Source: Lophius americanus
Lineage: Eukaryota > Chordata > Actinopteri > Lophiiformes > Lophiidae
Reading direction: 5' to 3'
Assembly (NCBI GenBank): GCA_037951165.1
Contig: JBBDHG010000009.1
Coordinates: forward strand, 9,389,001-9,453,000
DNA length: 64,000 nucleotides
In this document: positions 26,321 to 39,791 of the stretch, one piece after another
How the letters are laid out: each line of letters opens with the position of its first letter
How positions within the stretch are numbered: the first letter of the stretch is position 1
The notes under the pieces: model-generated
Told to the model about the DNA's origin: nothing
Databases searched by the model: none
Seen by the model: the letters and a program-made list of their open reading frames with translations, nothing else
Position numbers and translations under genes: made by a program

Positions 26321-26726
26321 AGGGCCAGTGGAGCAAATAAGCTATAAACTGATCAGTACTTTATCAGAATGTCAGAGTACAAAGAGAACAAAACCTTTAT
26401 AAACACATTTTTCCCGCCTGAGCTTGACATTTGACAGTGCTTTGATTTTATTTGGACAACCTTATCACACATGTGATTTATGCCTTGAACAAAAGCCTAT
26501 TTCAGGGGTTTACTAGGTCATAGTACTCATAATCATAGAGTTTATCAACCTCAATTTACAATTAAACATGAACAGGGTTCACAGCCATGTATTTAATTTA
26601 TAAAGCATGTTTAATCCCAAGATTTCCCATAGGAGAGTCTTCCTTGGTTCACTTCACATGAGACAATTTACCACTTTACACAGAATAACGCCAAATGATT
26701 GTATCAGACCAGCCCACTCGCACGTA

Positions 26727-26770
26727 CACAAACACACACACACACACACTCACACACACACACACACACG

Positions 26771-26802
<32 letters not shown>

Positions 26803-26824
26803 CACACACACACACACGCACACA

Positions 26825-26884
<60 letters not shown>

Positions 26885-26889
26885 CACAC

Positions 26890-26973
<84 letters not shown>
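26727..26973 (+). repeat. Very long (CA)n microsatellite
   Basis: About 245 bases of CA with scattered CG and GA interruptions. It is the longest simple repeat in the window and the source of several Thr-His and Cys-Val ORFs over 100 codons that are not genes. The preceding GT tract at 26253-26317 is in the opposite orientation 400 bases away. Confidence 0.98.
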
Positions 26974-26976
<3 letters not shown>

Positions 26977-27662
26977 ACTGGGGGGGTCCAGAGCTCAAGT
27001 ATCTATATGAAGGCAACTTCTGACCTCAGAGCAGTGGTAGTTTCCTAAATGTGGCCTGATTCATTCACCTGCAACACCTTTACCTCTTACAATTCCATGA
27101 ATGTCTTTTTCATTTTTAATGCTTAATTCTATACATGTTGGATTCAGGTTATATGCATTGCTTGATTAGGCTTGGATCTAAATCCATTGAGAGTCTGCCT
27201 GTAGGCAGAACGGTATTTTTACTAATGAAAAAATTGTTGTTTTAGGGTGAAAATGTCTCAGATTGGGTTTTTGTCTTTTACCACCAGCTGTACTTGTGTC
27301 TGACAAACCAGATTGACACACAGGGCGATTTATCGCCATCACTCATACTGTTGACAGTGAATGTTAACAGAAGAATCCCAAACTCATGCACACCAAACAC
27401 ACAACTCATCCCTGCCCCCAAAGCTTCCCAGTCTCCAAACCTGCACATAGCCAAACATCAAGAGAAGAATGGGTGGACGGGATATAGGAGGAGGTAACCG
27501 CAATCACAGAACAATACTGCGCAAGGAAATGCGTGAAACAGTGCAATATAGCAAATTGCCCATAAACCTATCAGCACCCGTCCTTTCCCCATCCCCCTCC
27601 TCCCCTCTGCTCTACTGAGCTCTCCCTTTGCTGTCTTTTCACTCCTGTCCCTGCCGCCTCAG

Positions 27663-27711
27663 GTGGACCCCCCAATGAATCCCCTGTGATTTCAACTGAC
27701 ATCACCTCAGA
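27663..27711 (+). other. Candidate short plus-strand exon
   Basis: An unusually long pyrimidine-rich stretch (about 27570-27660) ends in gccgcctcag|. After it one frame reads GGPPNESPVISTDITSE and stays open to a TAG about 70 bases on. The donor (A|gtgtgt) is weak, so it could be a terminal exon or only a C/T-rich tract. Confidence 0.18.
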
Positions 27712-29453
27712 GTGTGTAGATTTATCTCTCTATTAGCATTTAATTTTTACTCCATGGTTTATGTTGTTTATAATATAAACTGCTTTAGCACTGAGTGACT
27801 ATACATAAACCACATCATGGACCATTGGTTAAAATGCCGTTTAATTGTCTCTGGTTCTTTGTGTTTCTACAGAGGGCAGCAATTAGACTAAAAAAGAAGC
27901 CCTCGGATGGGATGAGGTAATTAGCCCTTAGTAAGCAGACTGTAACGTCACAGGGAAACAAAGGAATAAATTGCAATGATTATCAATTACACAAGATCAC
28001 AACACGACAGGGAGCATTATAGGTTCTCTTCTTCTCTCAGAGCCGCTCCGATGCCATGATTCAACCTGATGTCTTTCTGTCTTTTAATCTGCTGTCCCAT
28101 CTGCCATTGTGACCACTCCAACACTCCGCTGTTTAGTTAGCCACATAGCCCTTGCTAAGTGAGTTTGATTTTTGAGATTCTTCAATGGAATTTCATCAAA
28201 TTCAACACTGCATAAATAACTTATTAAAAAAAAGAGATCGAGAGGAGTCATAGTTGTGTCTCTGCACTGGTGTTTGGCTTAGAACAGAGGGAGCCATAAG
28301 TCAATGCACAACCCTGTCACAACATTACAGCTAAATCAATGCCACTAGAGAGGGAACTGCTGCGGGCTTTCACATGCAGGCCGCACAGGGACTTGTTCTC
28401 TACGCTGACCAATATCACAGACTCGGGAGGGAGATGGAGCGACACGGTGTGTGCCTGTTAACAATCACTGTCAGTATTGTGGACGGTCATGTGGAGAATC
28501 CTATAGACTAGAATCTTGCAGGTTGTACACATATTTCAAAATCCATTCTTCATTGCTGTGTCAAAAAAAGGGGTTTTGATTTTCAGTGTGAAGTTTTTTT
28601 TCGTCGTCGAGATGAACCCTTCACCTACCATCTCCAATGTAGAGGCAAAAGAACAATCTGGGTAATTAAAATTGACAGATCTAAGTGGTAGGTATGTGTG
28701 GGATTAAAGTAGTAAGCCAAGAGAAGTGTTAATTACCATCTAAATCAATTAACCACATTATCATCATTAAATATTTAAAATCCTCATTCCTGGTGGAGAC
28801 TGGAGGTAAAATGCTGCACACTGGATGGCTTAATCCAGGAATTACTTGAGCAGAGAAGCGCATATCTCAAAATACTCACACACATGCTGGAAATGTGAAG
28901 ACTGAGAAAGGCCATTCCCTGCTCCAGGAGATATCCAGTAAGATTTTAGATATTTTCTGCTGTGTGGTGCCCAACTCATGGTCAACGCAGAGATTTACAA
29001 TGAAATAATTGATTGTGAAACTGAATGAGAACATTCCCTGAGCCAACTGTCCTGGCCATGTTTTTTAGAGATCTGGGTTGATTGTTGCCAGAGGGAATTT
29101 GTCTGACATCAAATTTAAAGTTCATTAAAGAGCACTCCCAGGGAAACATGCTGCTGCTGCTCATGCACCATAATACACCTGCACATACGCTAACACGCAC
29201 ACGTACGGATATGGAAAAGGTCCTCTTCAAATATGTATAGATATACGTTCCTGGTGTGAGGCTGACCTCATTGGCCTGCTGTCCTGGAGGGGGTTAAAGT
29301 GAGAGGGGGGAAGCCTATCTTCCCTCACACCTCACCACAGCTCGAATGAAGGAACATCTTATCTCAGTAGTGCAGAGAGAGAGAGAATTAGAGAGTGGGG
29401 GAGATGGATGGTAGAGGGTAATTTGTGCTGGGTTTTGCAGGAGAAGGACATAA

Positions 29454-29510
29454 GCGGTAGAGGGAGAGAGAAAGGGAGAGAGAGAGAGCGAGAGAGAGAA
29501 AGAGAGCAGG
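29454..29510 (+). repeat. (GA)n purine tract
   Basis: GA-rich run with AAAG and CG breaks. Confidence 0.9.
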
Positions 29511-31261
29511 CAACAGAGAACAGCAGTGACAGACAGAGAAAGGATGTTTAATCAATCTAATTTCCATAACTTTCATCTGCAAAAGAAGCAGCCTTTGTGG
29601 AGCCGCTGATTATAAATGTGTTGCTGCGGCCACCTTCAGAAAACATAACTGTCAGACTGACTATGTCCATATTTCTCCCACAAGGACACATTTCATAGCA
29701 GCACGATTATGAAATCACTTTGTTTCCACTACTCGCTGCATGTGCACTCAGGCTAAAAAAAACATTTTGCCCTATTTAAATACACATGTGCATGAAGAGA
29801 AAGTGAACCGGTTTTATCCATCATGAGCTGTGGTGCATGTGTGCCCGTTGCCATTACGTCATTCCAGAAAGGTCTCATAGAAACTGTTGTCAGGGGCAAC
29901 CAGTTTTCTCTGCATACATCGAGCCCTGCAGATAGAGATACATAGAGTGTGTAGCATCTTGATGTTGTTTAGTGGTACAAACACATATGAATCTGAACTA
30001 TTTCTGTTTTTCTGACACATGCAATATAGTCTCGCACACATGTGCCCAAAGCATGGCCACACACTCGTATGTAAGACGTATGGCCCTCTCACACACTGCC
30101 CTCTACTATTAATCCCATAAGACGAGGCAAGTACAGTATGTTCAACAATCATATAAAATAGGGCCTCTACAACAAGGCATATGAGAACATCTTATTTATT
30201 GCCTTTCTATCAATAAATGTATGTATAATGTATGTAGCATGAACAAACATCAGCTAATAAAAAACTCACTCAGGTCCTTAATCTGGAGTGAAATTACTCC
30301 TCTATATCAGGTTGAGATCTCAAGAGTGAAAACAGAATGATAGTGATGGGGAATGCATCGATGAACTGGTTTCCATTGATATGCAAACAGCAGGGGAAAG
30401 AACAGAAGGTGAGTTATCATGTCTGCTTAAACACAGCAAAGACACACTTGAGTACATGCAAAACATTCAAAACCTTGTTGAATCTTGTTATTGACTTTTT
30501 GGCACTGTGACATTGTCTAACATGAAAATAATGTACAAGATAATCCTGACAAGGCTGGTTCAATGTCTTGTTTTTGGTCATAATCTGGATCAGGCTTAAG
30601 TCACAGTAGGTTTACATCACAGGGACAAAAAGACTAGGAAACATAAAAATTCCTACATGTTTCTCAATAGTAACTAGAGTTACTAGGTAGGTTCCTCCAA
30701 AGATTCTCAAGATTGAAGTTTTTTTTTACTTTGGATTGCCCTGATGAAGAGATTATGAAACAGAAGGACACGTTTGTCTTTCCTCTCTCATTATCTGCAG
30801 CAGAGATGACCACATGTGCAAGAAACCCGACTCTAGTGGTTAATCGAAGCTGCTTTGAGATCAACACCATAAGTATTTGGGTGCTGGGGGCACAATCCAT
30901 TGTCTATGGGTGACAGATGTTCCCTGAAATCGCATTTTGCATTTCAGATTTACTGAAAAACATCTAAAAATGATTGTGATTTTTGCAGTAGTCTGTATCA
31001 AACGTGCGTGGTCCCTTATGTCTGCAAGATGTGATTTGAAGGCCTGTAGAAAAACAAATCTTAATTTCTAATGGTCTATCAAGACGTATTCTAGCCTTAT
31101 AAAAAACATTTGACATACTGTGATAAGTGTATTACTCAGCAATAAAACTGAAAGGCAAATGCCTTACAGTGATTTGAAAATATTTCCAAAAATTGGTGCA
31201 TATATGATGAAATAGATAGAATTTGGGCGACTTGTTTGTCTACTAGATATCTATGTACCTA

Positions 31262-31314
<53 letters not shown>

Positions 31315-31344
31315 CTCTCGCTCTCTCTCTCTCTCTCGCTCTCT
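31262..31344 (+). repeat. (CT)n microsatellite
   Basis: About 40 CT units with three CG interruptions. Confidence 0.97.
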
Positions 31345-32637
31345 AATTGTGAATGCATATACAATCACACAGTCATACACAGTATCTATTTATCTACACA
31401 CGCACACACATACACACACATACCTGTGCTGATTCGCCCTGCTCGTACCAGCAGGGGTTGCATGTTTTAACGAAGTAACTGTGCGGGGGGCAATTGGGAG
31501 AAATGTCACTCAAAGGTCAAGCCTGAACACACAGACTCCAGTGTGACAATTACCCCAGTGAAATGATTGGAGCGTCCACATAATCACCCTCGTCGAAACA
31601 AGGCTTCAGGTGGAACTTATTTAATAGTCTTTAACGCGCTCTAGTGGTGAACAAGGGAAGCTACAGAAACCGTGTTTTTCCATGTCTTCTTCCACCTCTC
31701 TCTCCTTCTCTATCCTACTCTTTCAATATCTTCCTCGACCGCTTCATCGTGAACCATCGGGGTGAATGTGCATGAGATCGCCCACTTCTTTAAATGTTGT
31801 CCCTCCGCTATAAATTAAGACTTTTGCACAACGGTTGCAACGATCATTACATTGTTGATAATGACTACATTGACATTAAAAGCACAAATGTAAATTGTTG
31901 GCACTATTTTACTTCATAATTCCTAGAGTTCACTGTTAGTGTCTGTGGTGATTTCTTATCATAGTTAACCAAGTCTGTCTGGACTGCTGATTGGAAAAAG
32001 TAAGACAGCTAAAGAACTCAGGTAAATATTGGAATTAATAGAATCTGATTAGAAATAGAAAACAATTAAACAATTTTAAAAGATTATGAAAATAAATGTC
32101 CTTTAGTTGTTGGCTCCAGAATTTATGCTTTCAATTTTTCTCTTTTTCTCTTTCTCTCTCTTGTTTCAGTATATTATACGTGATTTTTCAGTCTTCACCC
32201 ATCTTGAATAAACACTTTCACTGTTTTTTTTCACAACTGGGATGATAAATTAACTTAAACTTGACAAATGTGAATACTCTGATGCATTTAATCTTTAAAA
32301 AATGTATCAATAAGACATATAAGACAATAAGACAAATAATTTCTGCAATCAAGATTTTGACAACATGTAAAAAAAGTCTTGGTATCACATAAAACCTCAA
32401 AGGGAGCAGGGTGTACGGGCTCCAATGTGCCCTTGGCCTTCATGCGGGGGAAATAGCCACCATCTTGGCCGGAGACATTAAGGTAAAAAAGGAGAGGGAC
32501 CCTTAAACCGCCCACCATCTTTTGTAGCCCCCCCCCCCTGAAAATTTAACGCAACTTCAGTTTTGAAGTGGTGCAGGACTGATTTTACATTTTGACCAAG
32601 ATGAAAACCTAAATACTAATGACCCATGCACTGAACT

Positions 32638-32935
32638 CTTGGGGCAGCTTTAGCTTACATGTAGAGTAGTCTTCCTCTTATCAGGATGTCGATGGTTCAA
32701 TCTCACTGCGGTCTACATGTTAAAGTGTCTCCTTGGGCAAGTTACTGAACCCTGATTTGCTCCCACTGGCTGCTCTAGTGCCATTCTAAAGAAGAATTAT
32801 AGCTCATGATGAGCAGGTGGTGCCTTGCGTGGTAGCCTGTGCCACCAGCGTATGAATATGGGTGAAGACTGACTTTTGTCATGAGTGGTCAAGCAGACTA
32901 GAAAGGTCCCATATTTACCATTTAATAATATGTAA
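32638..32935 (+). repeat. tRNA-derived SINE (degenerate)
   Basis: It has a box B-like GGTTCAATCTC (about 32693-32703) preceded by a box A-like tract. A body follows with phrases typical of a widespread teleost SINE: ccttgggcaagttactgaaccc, then a gctcccactggctg block and a terminal gagtggtcaagcagactagaaa block. Orientation is plus. No full tRNA fold remains, so it is a repeat and not a tRNA gene. Confidence 0.7.
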
Positions 32936-33039
32936 TCCGTAGTTTAATTTTTATGAGATTTCCATAATATCTGCCACAGCGGCTCGCCCGGAAGTAGGAA
33001 TCGGTAAAATTCTGTCAGTTTCATAAACACACACACACA

Positions 33040-33735
33040 TGTTAATAATAATGATAAAAATAATAATAATACATTTCATTTATGGGTGCCTTTCAGGACA
33101 CTCAAGATCACCTTACAGATACACAATATAAACAAACAGAAAAACAAAAACAAGACAACAAATCTCAAGACATTAATAAAAGGATATGCAATACAATGTA
33201 AAAATGAGAAGGTCAACACAGCGATCACACAGAATAAGCAAGTCTGGAAAGATTGGGTCTTTAGACGGGATTTGAATGTGGGTAGTGAGTCAATTTGGCG
33301 GATGGTGGGAGAGAGGTCCAGAGACGAGTGGCTGCACGGCTAAAAGCTCTGGAGCCCATTGATGATAGATGGGCAGGAGGCGTAGTGAGATGCAAAGAGG
33401 AGGAGGAGCGAAGAGTGCGGGAGGGCATGTAGGGATGGAGCAGGACAGAGAGGTACGGAGGAGAGACTTGAAGATGAGAAGGAGGATCTTGTAGTCAATG
33501 CAGCTTTTGACCGGTGGCCAGTGAAGCTGCAGGAGGACGGGGGTGGAAGGAGGAACATTTGAGTTGTCAATAGTAAGTGAAAAGCTGTCCGATTTGGCCA
33601 GAGTGGTTTTGGAGCCAACAAAGAGGGAGTCAGTTTTATTGCTGATGAGTTTAAGGAGGATAGATAGAGCTGGGTGTCATCCATGTAGCAGTTAAAGTGA
33701 ATCCAATACTCATACGTACATGTTCCGGTGTGCCT
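33040..33735 (-). mobile_element. L2-like LINE remnant, 3' part with reverse-transcriptase fragments
   Basis: Read on the minus strand, about 33655-33690 encodes YMDDTQLYLS, the reverse-transcriptase YxDD motif of L2-type LINEs. Further 3' (33240-33325) it encodes LDLSPTIRQIDSLPTFKSR, the usual C-terminal signature of such polymerases. The frame is broken between them. The minus-strand 3' end runs into an AT-rich simple tail at 33040-33072. The SINE lies just beyond this tail. Confidence 0.75.
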
Positions 33736-34330
33736 GTGTTTACTGGACACATGGGTTTCATGTGTGTTTTTGTGTCTGTGTGTGTTTGTTTTTTCTAATT
33801 AAAATAAAAACAAGATGCAAGAGCAGGTGAATTGACGAGTTAGTAAGTGATTAGAGCAAAGCCCATCTCCAACCTACTAGCTTCATTATATCATTTGTGC
33901 CAAGTGGTGGTCATACTGACTTTGGTGGGCCGTCTGTCGTCTCAGTGTTAACAAGGCAGCTCTTTATAATGACAAGGACCTGTTCTCTGTTAACTCACTC
34001 AATACGGAAGACGGTCCGCCCCAAAGGAACCTCTGTAAACCAGAGTGTGAAACCACACGCAAACTGATTCACCCACATACGCTCAAAGACATACACACAA
34101 AGCGATGAGGAAGGGAACAGACAGAGTGGTGGTTCAAACAAGACATCTGTTCGCTCCCAGAAACAGATGGTTAGGCAACCAGACTGTCTCGTGCCTCTCC
34201 TGTGATAGCCTTCTTGCCCCTCCCCTAAACCTGCATCCTGGCACTCAAAGCAGGTGAAATCCTGCAAATTTTACCCTGCCAATACCCTGGGAAGAAAATT
34301 TACTTATTCATTATATTAAAAATCATGCAG

Positions 34331-34387
34331 CAGCCAAAGGACCGAGTCCAACCCGTCAAAAGCTACAAGAATATTCACCTTCAAGAG
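34331..34387 (+). other. Candidate 57-nt plus-strand exon
   Basis: A coding-like segment (QPKDRVQPVKSYKNIHLQE, optionally starting MQ at 34325) ends in phase 0 at a consensus donor, CAAGAG|gtaaga. The acceptor (catgcag) has a poor pyrimidine tract. The product is unrecognised and no partner exon is found. Confidence 0.22.
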
Positions 34388-35436
34388 GTAAGATCCAAAA
34401 CCAGGAGACAGATTGCACTAAATTGTTGTTCTTTAGCTGGTAAATGCAGTGGACTTCCTCCACAACCAGGTGATTGCCTCAGAACCGGATATGATTGATT
34501 GAACATGGACACACAGAGCTGTTTCTATGCTACAACACCAAAGAGAAAGTACCCATTTATCTACCTTGAAATGTTTATTTCCACGACAGCTTGACCTTTT
34601 AAATGGGACCACAACAGATAAATGTCATGTGTGGGTTTTGCTGTGGGATATTTCCAGCTGAAAAAAGAAGAAGATCTCTTAAAGCTGGTGCAAACATTCT
34701 TTTGAAGGCATTGATTTACTACTCCATATATACGTGTTTTGCGTGTAAATGTGGCAATATATATGTAGGCGGCAAAGAAAGAATAATGTAAGTACATAGA
34801 AAAAATAGCCGGTATCTTATGGGGAATTCACCTACATATCTTAGCCCTCACACGTATTCACTGCATCAACCCAGAGACAAATAATTAGAGTTTCAGAGTT
34901 GCAACTAATGGATGTCAGAGCAAATACAGTGCAGAGCAGAACTGGGAGCCCTGGTGATCATCGGCGGAAAGACAGACAGACACAAAGAGCTGACATAGGC
35001 TTTGTGAGCATCTGCCGGGGCTCACATGCTGGCCCATGTCGTTCTTCTTAATGTCTGTTTCATTAACCTCTTCCTCCCAATAACTACACAAACTGGATTC
35101 AGTTAACCCGTCTCACTGCCTGTTAAAAATTAGCCAAGATGCACTGTCACACTCCGCTCAGCGCCTCTCGCAGAAATTATTCTGCAGTGTGTGGTGCACT
35201 GTCCACATGCACATTGCAAATGCTTAATATATTCAAACATGCAACCTTCTCTTGGTTATACACACGCACACCTGCAGAAACAACCATGGTTGAGCGAGCA
35301 GATACTCCATTAAAGTCAATTAGGAGTGATATGCCTTCACCTCTGCAGCTCATCAATAGTCCTTAAACAGGCTGCAGTGTAGCAGCTTAGCAGATTTAAT
35401 GTTATGCTCACACTCTTTCTCTCACACACATATACT

Positions 35437-35517
35437 TTCTCTCTCTCTCTCTCTCTCTCCCACACACACACACACACATTCTCTCTCTCGCAGACACACA
35501 CACACATACACACAAAT
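35437..35517 (+). repeat. Compound (CT)n(CA)n microsatellite
   Basis: CT repeats at 35439-35460, CA repeats, a second CT block, then CA again. Confidence 0.95.
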
Positions 35518-37666
35518 ACGCTCCGTATCTTATACATTTATTCATGTGATGAGACGTGTGAAGCATTTCTCTTTTTCACACTTCCTCTCCTCTCACGCTC
35601 AAATGAGTGGAATACTCACAATATCATAAATCAATAAAAATCATGTTTAACATTGGCAGTGGAGAATTCCACAAACTTTACATTCAGTCAGCTGAATCGG
35701 AATTTTCCCCTGATGATGCCACTTTGATCTCTGGCTGGACGATCATTGATGAGATCACGAGAGGAGTGATCATGGAACAGAAAAGTTAAATATTTCAATG
35801 CGTTAAGAAGATTCATTCATTTTAATTTTAAATAAACTAGAATTTTCCAGAATGTTTATTAGATTAAATGACGATACCAACACAAACACACCAGCTCAAC
35901 CTTCCTGTTAATCATACGACAACAAAAGCTGTCAGTTATACTTCAAACAATTCATTTCATTAACATTGGAGGAAACAGCAGATGGTAGGCAGCAAGCATG
36001 TGAGATGTTTAGATAGTATTTCTTTTACAGTTGTAAAACTGCTTTTCCCTCCTGCAGCAACTACACAATTTTTTTGCTGACATCAGCAGAGGCAGCGCTT
36101 GACATCACTCAGGCATGACTGTTCTGCAGTCGGACTGCAGCTTTAGCGAAATGATGATTTGAAAAACAACATAATTTTTGTGTATTATGGAGACACCACC
36201 ACTGTAAAAGTAAGCATGGAAAATAGAAACTAAAGAGGAAGATGTGCATTGAGTACGTTTGTAAAAAATGCTGTAATGAAATGCCACCAGATCAGTGCCT
36301 ATGCCTGTCATACTAATCAGCCAGAAGTGGTCAGAATCTATGCAGGGTATAAATTTCTTTCTGCCAGAAAACCTTGAGTATGCAGGCATATGATATGAAA
36401 GTGTGTCTTTATATGTCTGTGTTACATATGGTTCTGTCCTCTTGGGAGGGCTTGTGGGCTGATTCCAAAAGTACAGGCTGACTCATAGCACTGTAACAAC
36501 AGTGTAATAGCAGCAACTAAAATAAGCACTAAACAAAATGTATTTAGAGTGGTGAAGTTGGTTGGAGGTATTGTTACGGGCAGTAATCAATTATCTCAGT
36601 GTGATGTCATTCTGCTAAACCTCCCCCATACTGCTCAGCCTTCCTGTCTTTGTACACCGACTGCTCGATCATGGTGTGCATCATAACAAGAAAGGAAAAT
36701 CAAATGACAATCATGCTTTAAGAAAAATAATAACCAAACATTGATACTGAACTATGTTTTATTATGTGGACAACTACACGTTGTAGAAACGAGGACACAA
36801 GCTGATTCACATTTCAGTTAAGGCAAACAAAGACACAATCAGTACATCACATCATAGATCATTGATTTGATTACAGATGAATGAATCCTCTGTCTTGATC
36901 ACAATGGGTCATCTGGTCTCCATGCTTAGTGACATGATAATTGAATTCGGGACCATAATAAAGAAAGATGGATACCAACAAGGAGAGCAGCCTAGAGTCT
37001 CCTTTTTCTGTATATTATGTATGGTGGGATACTTTCCTTTGTATAAATAACACTTCCATTATCTACTTATCAACATGGTTTCACACCGGGCAAACTTGCA
37101 GTTTTATAGATGAGGTAATCATCATAATTAGGAAGCTGTGCGATGATGTCACCACACCAGAGCTTTTTCATGCTGGAAACAGACCGGAGACCTCTGACAT
37201 TTATGCTGCTGTATCGCTGAGGAACAGTGATGCTGTGAACGGTTCTTCTTGCTCTGTATGCAGAGCAGAACCCTCCAGCAATATGAAGATAATCCACTTA
37301 GCTTCTCTGTGTGTCAAGATACCAAGCTGCCCTGGTTTCTCTCAGCTATGTTTGTAGTGCCTGGTTTAACTGATAGCTAAATACATATTGATCAGCCGCC
37401 CCTGTATATCTGAAGAGACAAATTCTCATGACATAACACAGTGCAGAACATTGAGATACAATTGGATTTGAGGTTTTTGGCAGCCTCACACCCAACTACT
37501 CCAAATCAGTCTAGATAACACTGCTTCGGCTTTTGTTGAACTTGTTATTTTGCCACAGTTAGCATTGAAAGTCACATTTTCTCTAATTTTTTTGTGTGCT
37601 TTTTTATGCAAAATCTTACCCTCCGCATTCCTCTGAAGGCCAACTCATGTAGGCCAGCATTCACAC

Positions 37667-37668
37667 GT

Positions 37669-37741
<73 letters not shown>

Positions 37742-37745
37742 AACA
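37667..37745 (+). repeat. (CA)n microsatellite
   Basis: Nearly pure CA with a CAAACA interruption near 37700, ending in a short A-rich tail and a GA run. Confidence 0.97.
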
Positions 37746-37875
37746 CAAAAAAATTGTAATTGAGAGAGAGAGAGATGAGGGTTAGGGACTTGCTATCAGT
37801 GGGAAACCTGGCTGGGAAAGATAAGAAGCATGAGCTACTGGCCTAAAGATCTCAGTCACTTCACATTAACTTTAT

Positions 37876-38105
37876 TTACTTATTTTTATTATATTTTACC
37901 TTTATTTTACCAGTCTCCGATTCCAAAGAGTCCATAATGCCTTTAAATTCAGAGATGGTAACAAGGTTTGTGAGTTTGATACTGTGATACTGCATACTAT
38001 TCCAAGCAGATGGTGCAGAAATCACGAAGGCCTTTTCTCCCAACTCAATCCTAGCTGTCGGAACAGTCATAAGTAGAGTATCCTGAGACGTTAACCCACC
38101 CATAC
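37876..38105 (-). mobile_element. LINE reverse-transcriptase C-terminal fragment
   Basis: The minus strand reads ELGEKAFVISAPSAWNSM, followed by ISEFKGIMDSL. This matches the GEKAF..SAP..WNSLP...FK pattern at the end of L2/Rex-type polymerases. About 75 codons remain without a start or the catalytic part, so it is a 5'-truncated dead copy. Confidence 0.6.
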
Positions 38106-39644
38106 TTGTTCTTGATGTGAGTTAGGATGAAAAAGCTCAAAGACTTCATCTTGGCAAATATGTGGGGCTTCTTAACCTTTTTAACACTTCGTTATCACTT
38201 GTGTTGTGTCTAAAATCACCAACGTCCATACTCAGCCTTGCCTGTTTGACTGCACGGGTGTATTTGTAACACCACAGAAGTTGAGTGCAGAACAATAGAC
38301 ACATCCTTAGAGGTCGCCTTGTTGGCTACTGTGTGGAGCTTATGAAAAGTTTCAGGTATGTCAAAAAGGCAGCTAAGGAGCTTATTGTGGAGAAAGTAGT
38401 CCAACATATGAAAATGTGTTTGTATGTAGCATGAATCTGAGAGACCATTCATTTTTGGTGAGAGGTACTACAGAGGTAAACATCTACATAAGTGTATTAC
38501 ATGTTGGTATACCAATGTATACAATGCTATAAATGTTGGAGAGAGCATGATGGATCCTGGTTGAGATGAACCCACATGAGAGGGAGTTGTCATTTCTTCT
38601 TGGTCTTGCGGTTGGCCTTGTTCGACTTGTTGAATGATGAAGTTTTATGGTTCAAACTCAGAGTTACCTGATTCATGAGTATATCTTTTCAGAATCGATG
38701 AATGTTAGTATGTGTCCCTCTTTGTCTTGTTTGGCGTTACACATTAAAGAAAAAGAAAAAAGACTGTTATAGGCTATTTACATAATCATAGTGTGACCAT
38801 ATGCTGCCCAGTCATGTGTTGGGTTAAACATTTAAGTTGGGAATTGAGGAAAAGAGCAACACTTGACATACCACACCACTCTTTACGGCGCCAGACACCT
38901 CCCTCAGGCGAGAGATGGTGCTCCGCTAGTCAACAAGGTAGAAATCCATCTACACTTTAATCTACAGTTCATTATAGTAGTATTTATATGTGTATAATTG
39001 CCTCTTGCTCTAGATTAAAGTCTCTGGCCTATCCTTGCCTCTCAAGTAATTCATTTCTTCAGTCACCATGGACAGAGGTACCAAAGGTGGAAATAAAAAT
39101 ATTTGGATGTGATGAATGCAGCTAGAGACTGTACGGAGGAGATAAACAGTGAACACTGAATGTTCTACACACAAATTCACAAAACCTTCGCCTTCTGAAC
39201 TATCACAGAGATTCTACATATTTAAATTTAATGTTGAATAGATATCAGACGTTCAGTCGGGAATGAGTCTAAATCAATAGTGAATCATCCATTATATATT
39301 TTTATAGAACCACTTTTTTTTTGATTAATCTAACAAATGTTACATTTACAAAAACAACAGAAAACTGTGCAGCAAGATCAACAAACCCAAATTAGCGTTG
39401 TCACAATCTCTTTAAAATTTTGAATTTTCATTTTACACTTTTTGGAGAGTTTGCATGTCAACAGTAAGACATTATAGGGTTTGAACATCCACCAGCAACA
39501 GCTGGACGAGGTGGTCCGTGCTCAGAGCTATATATCCTGCTTAATGACAAACATTCCTCATATAAGATTATAAAAAAAAGGATTGCATAAAATGAGATCA
39601 GAAAATTTTTAAAATAATAGCCCTGCAGCCCTTCAACTGCACAT

Positions 39645-39791
39645 TTAATTTAATTTAATTTAATTTAATTGTATATAATGTTATTCTGTAATATGCTCTT
39701 GCTGCTGTAACTTGCTGCAATTGCCCCGTTGTGGGACTAACAAAGGTTTATCTTATCTTATCTTATCTTATCTTATCTTATCTTATCTTAA
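39645..39791 (+). mobile_element. 3' tail of a LINE-type retroelement with pentamer repeats
   Basis: Starts with (TTTAA)n at 39645-39670, then tgctgcaattgccccgttgtgggactaacaaagg, a common 3'-end block of teleost non-LTR elements, and closes with (TTATC)n at about 39752-39791. No coding part is attached. Confidence 0.55.

Larger units (their letters stand above)
26980..32630. other. No gene seen
   Basis: AT-rich non-coding DNA with GA and CT runs and the weak exon candidate at 27663. No mobile element recognised. Confidence 0.55.

Noticed and set aside
26607..27048. Several open frames of 88 to 138 codons on both strands.
   Set aside because: All are translations of the long CA repeat (Thr-His or Cys-Val).
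32690..32710. tRNA gene suggested by a box B sequence.
   Set aside because: No cloverleaf can be formed; it is the promoter part of a SINE.
36968..37357. Plus-strand frame of 129 codons starting MDTNKESSLES.
   Set aside because: Composition is mildly protein-like but there is no family similarity I know, no splice support, and an overlapping minus frame is equally open.
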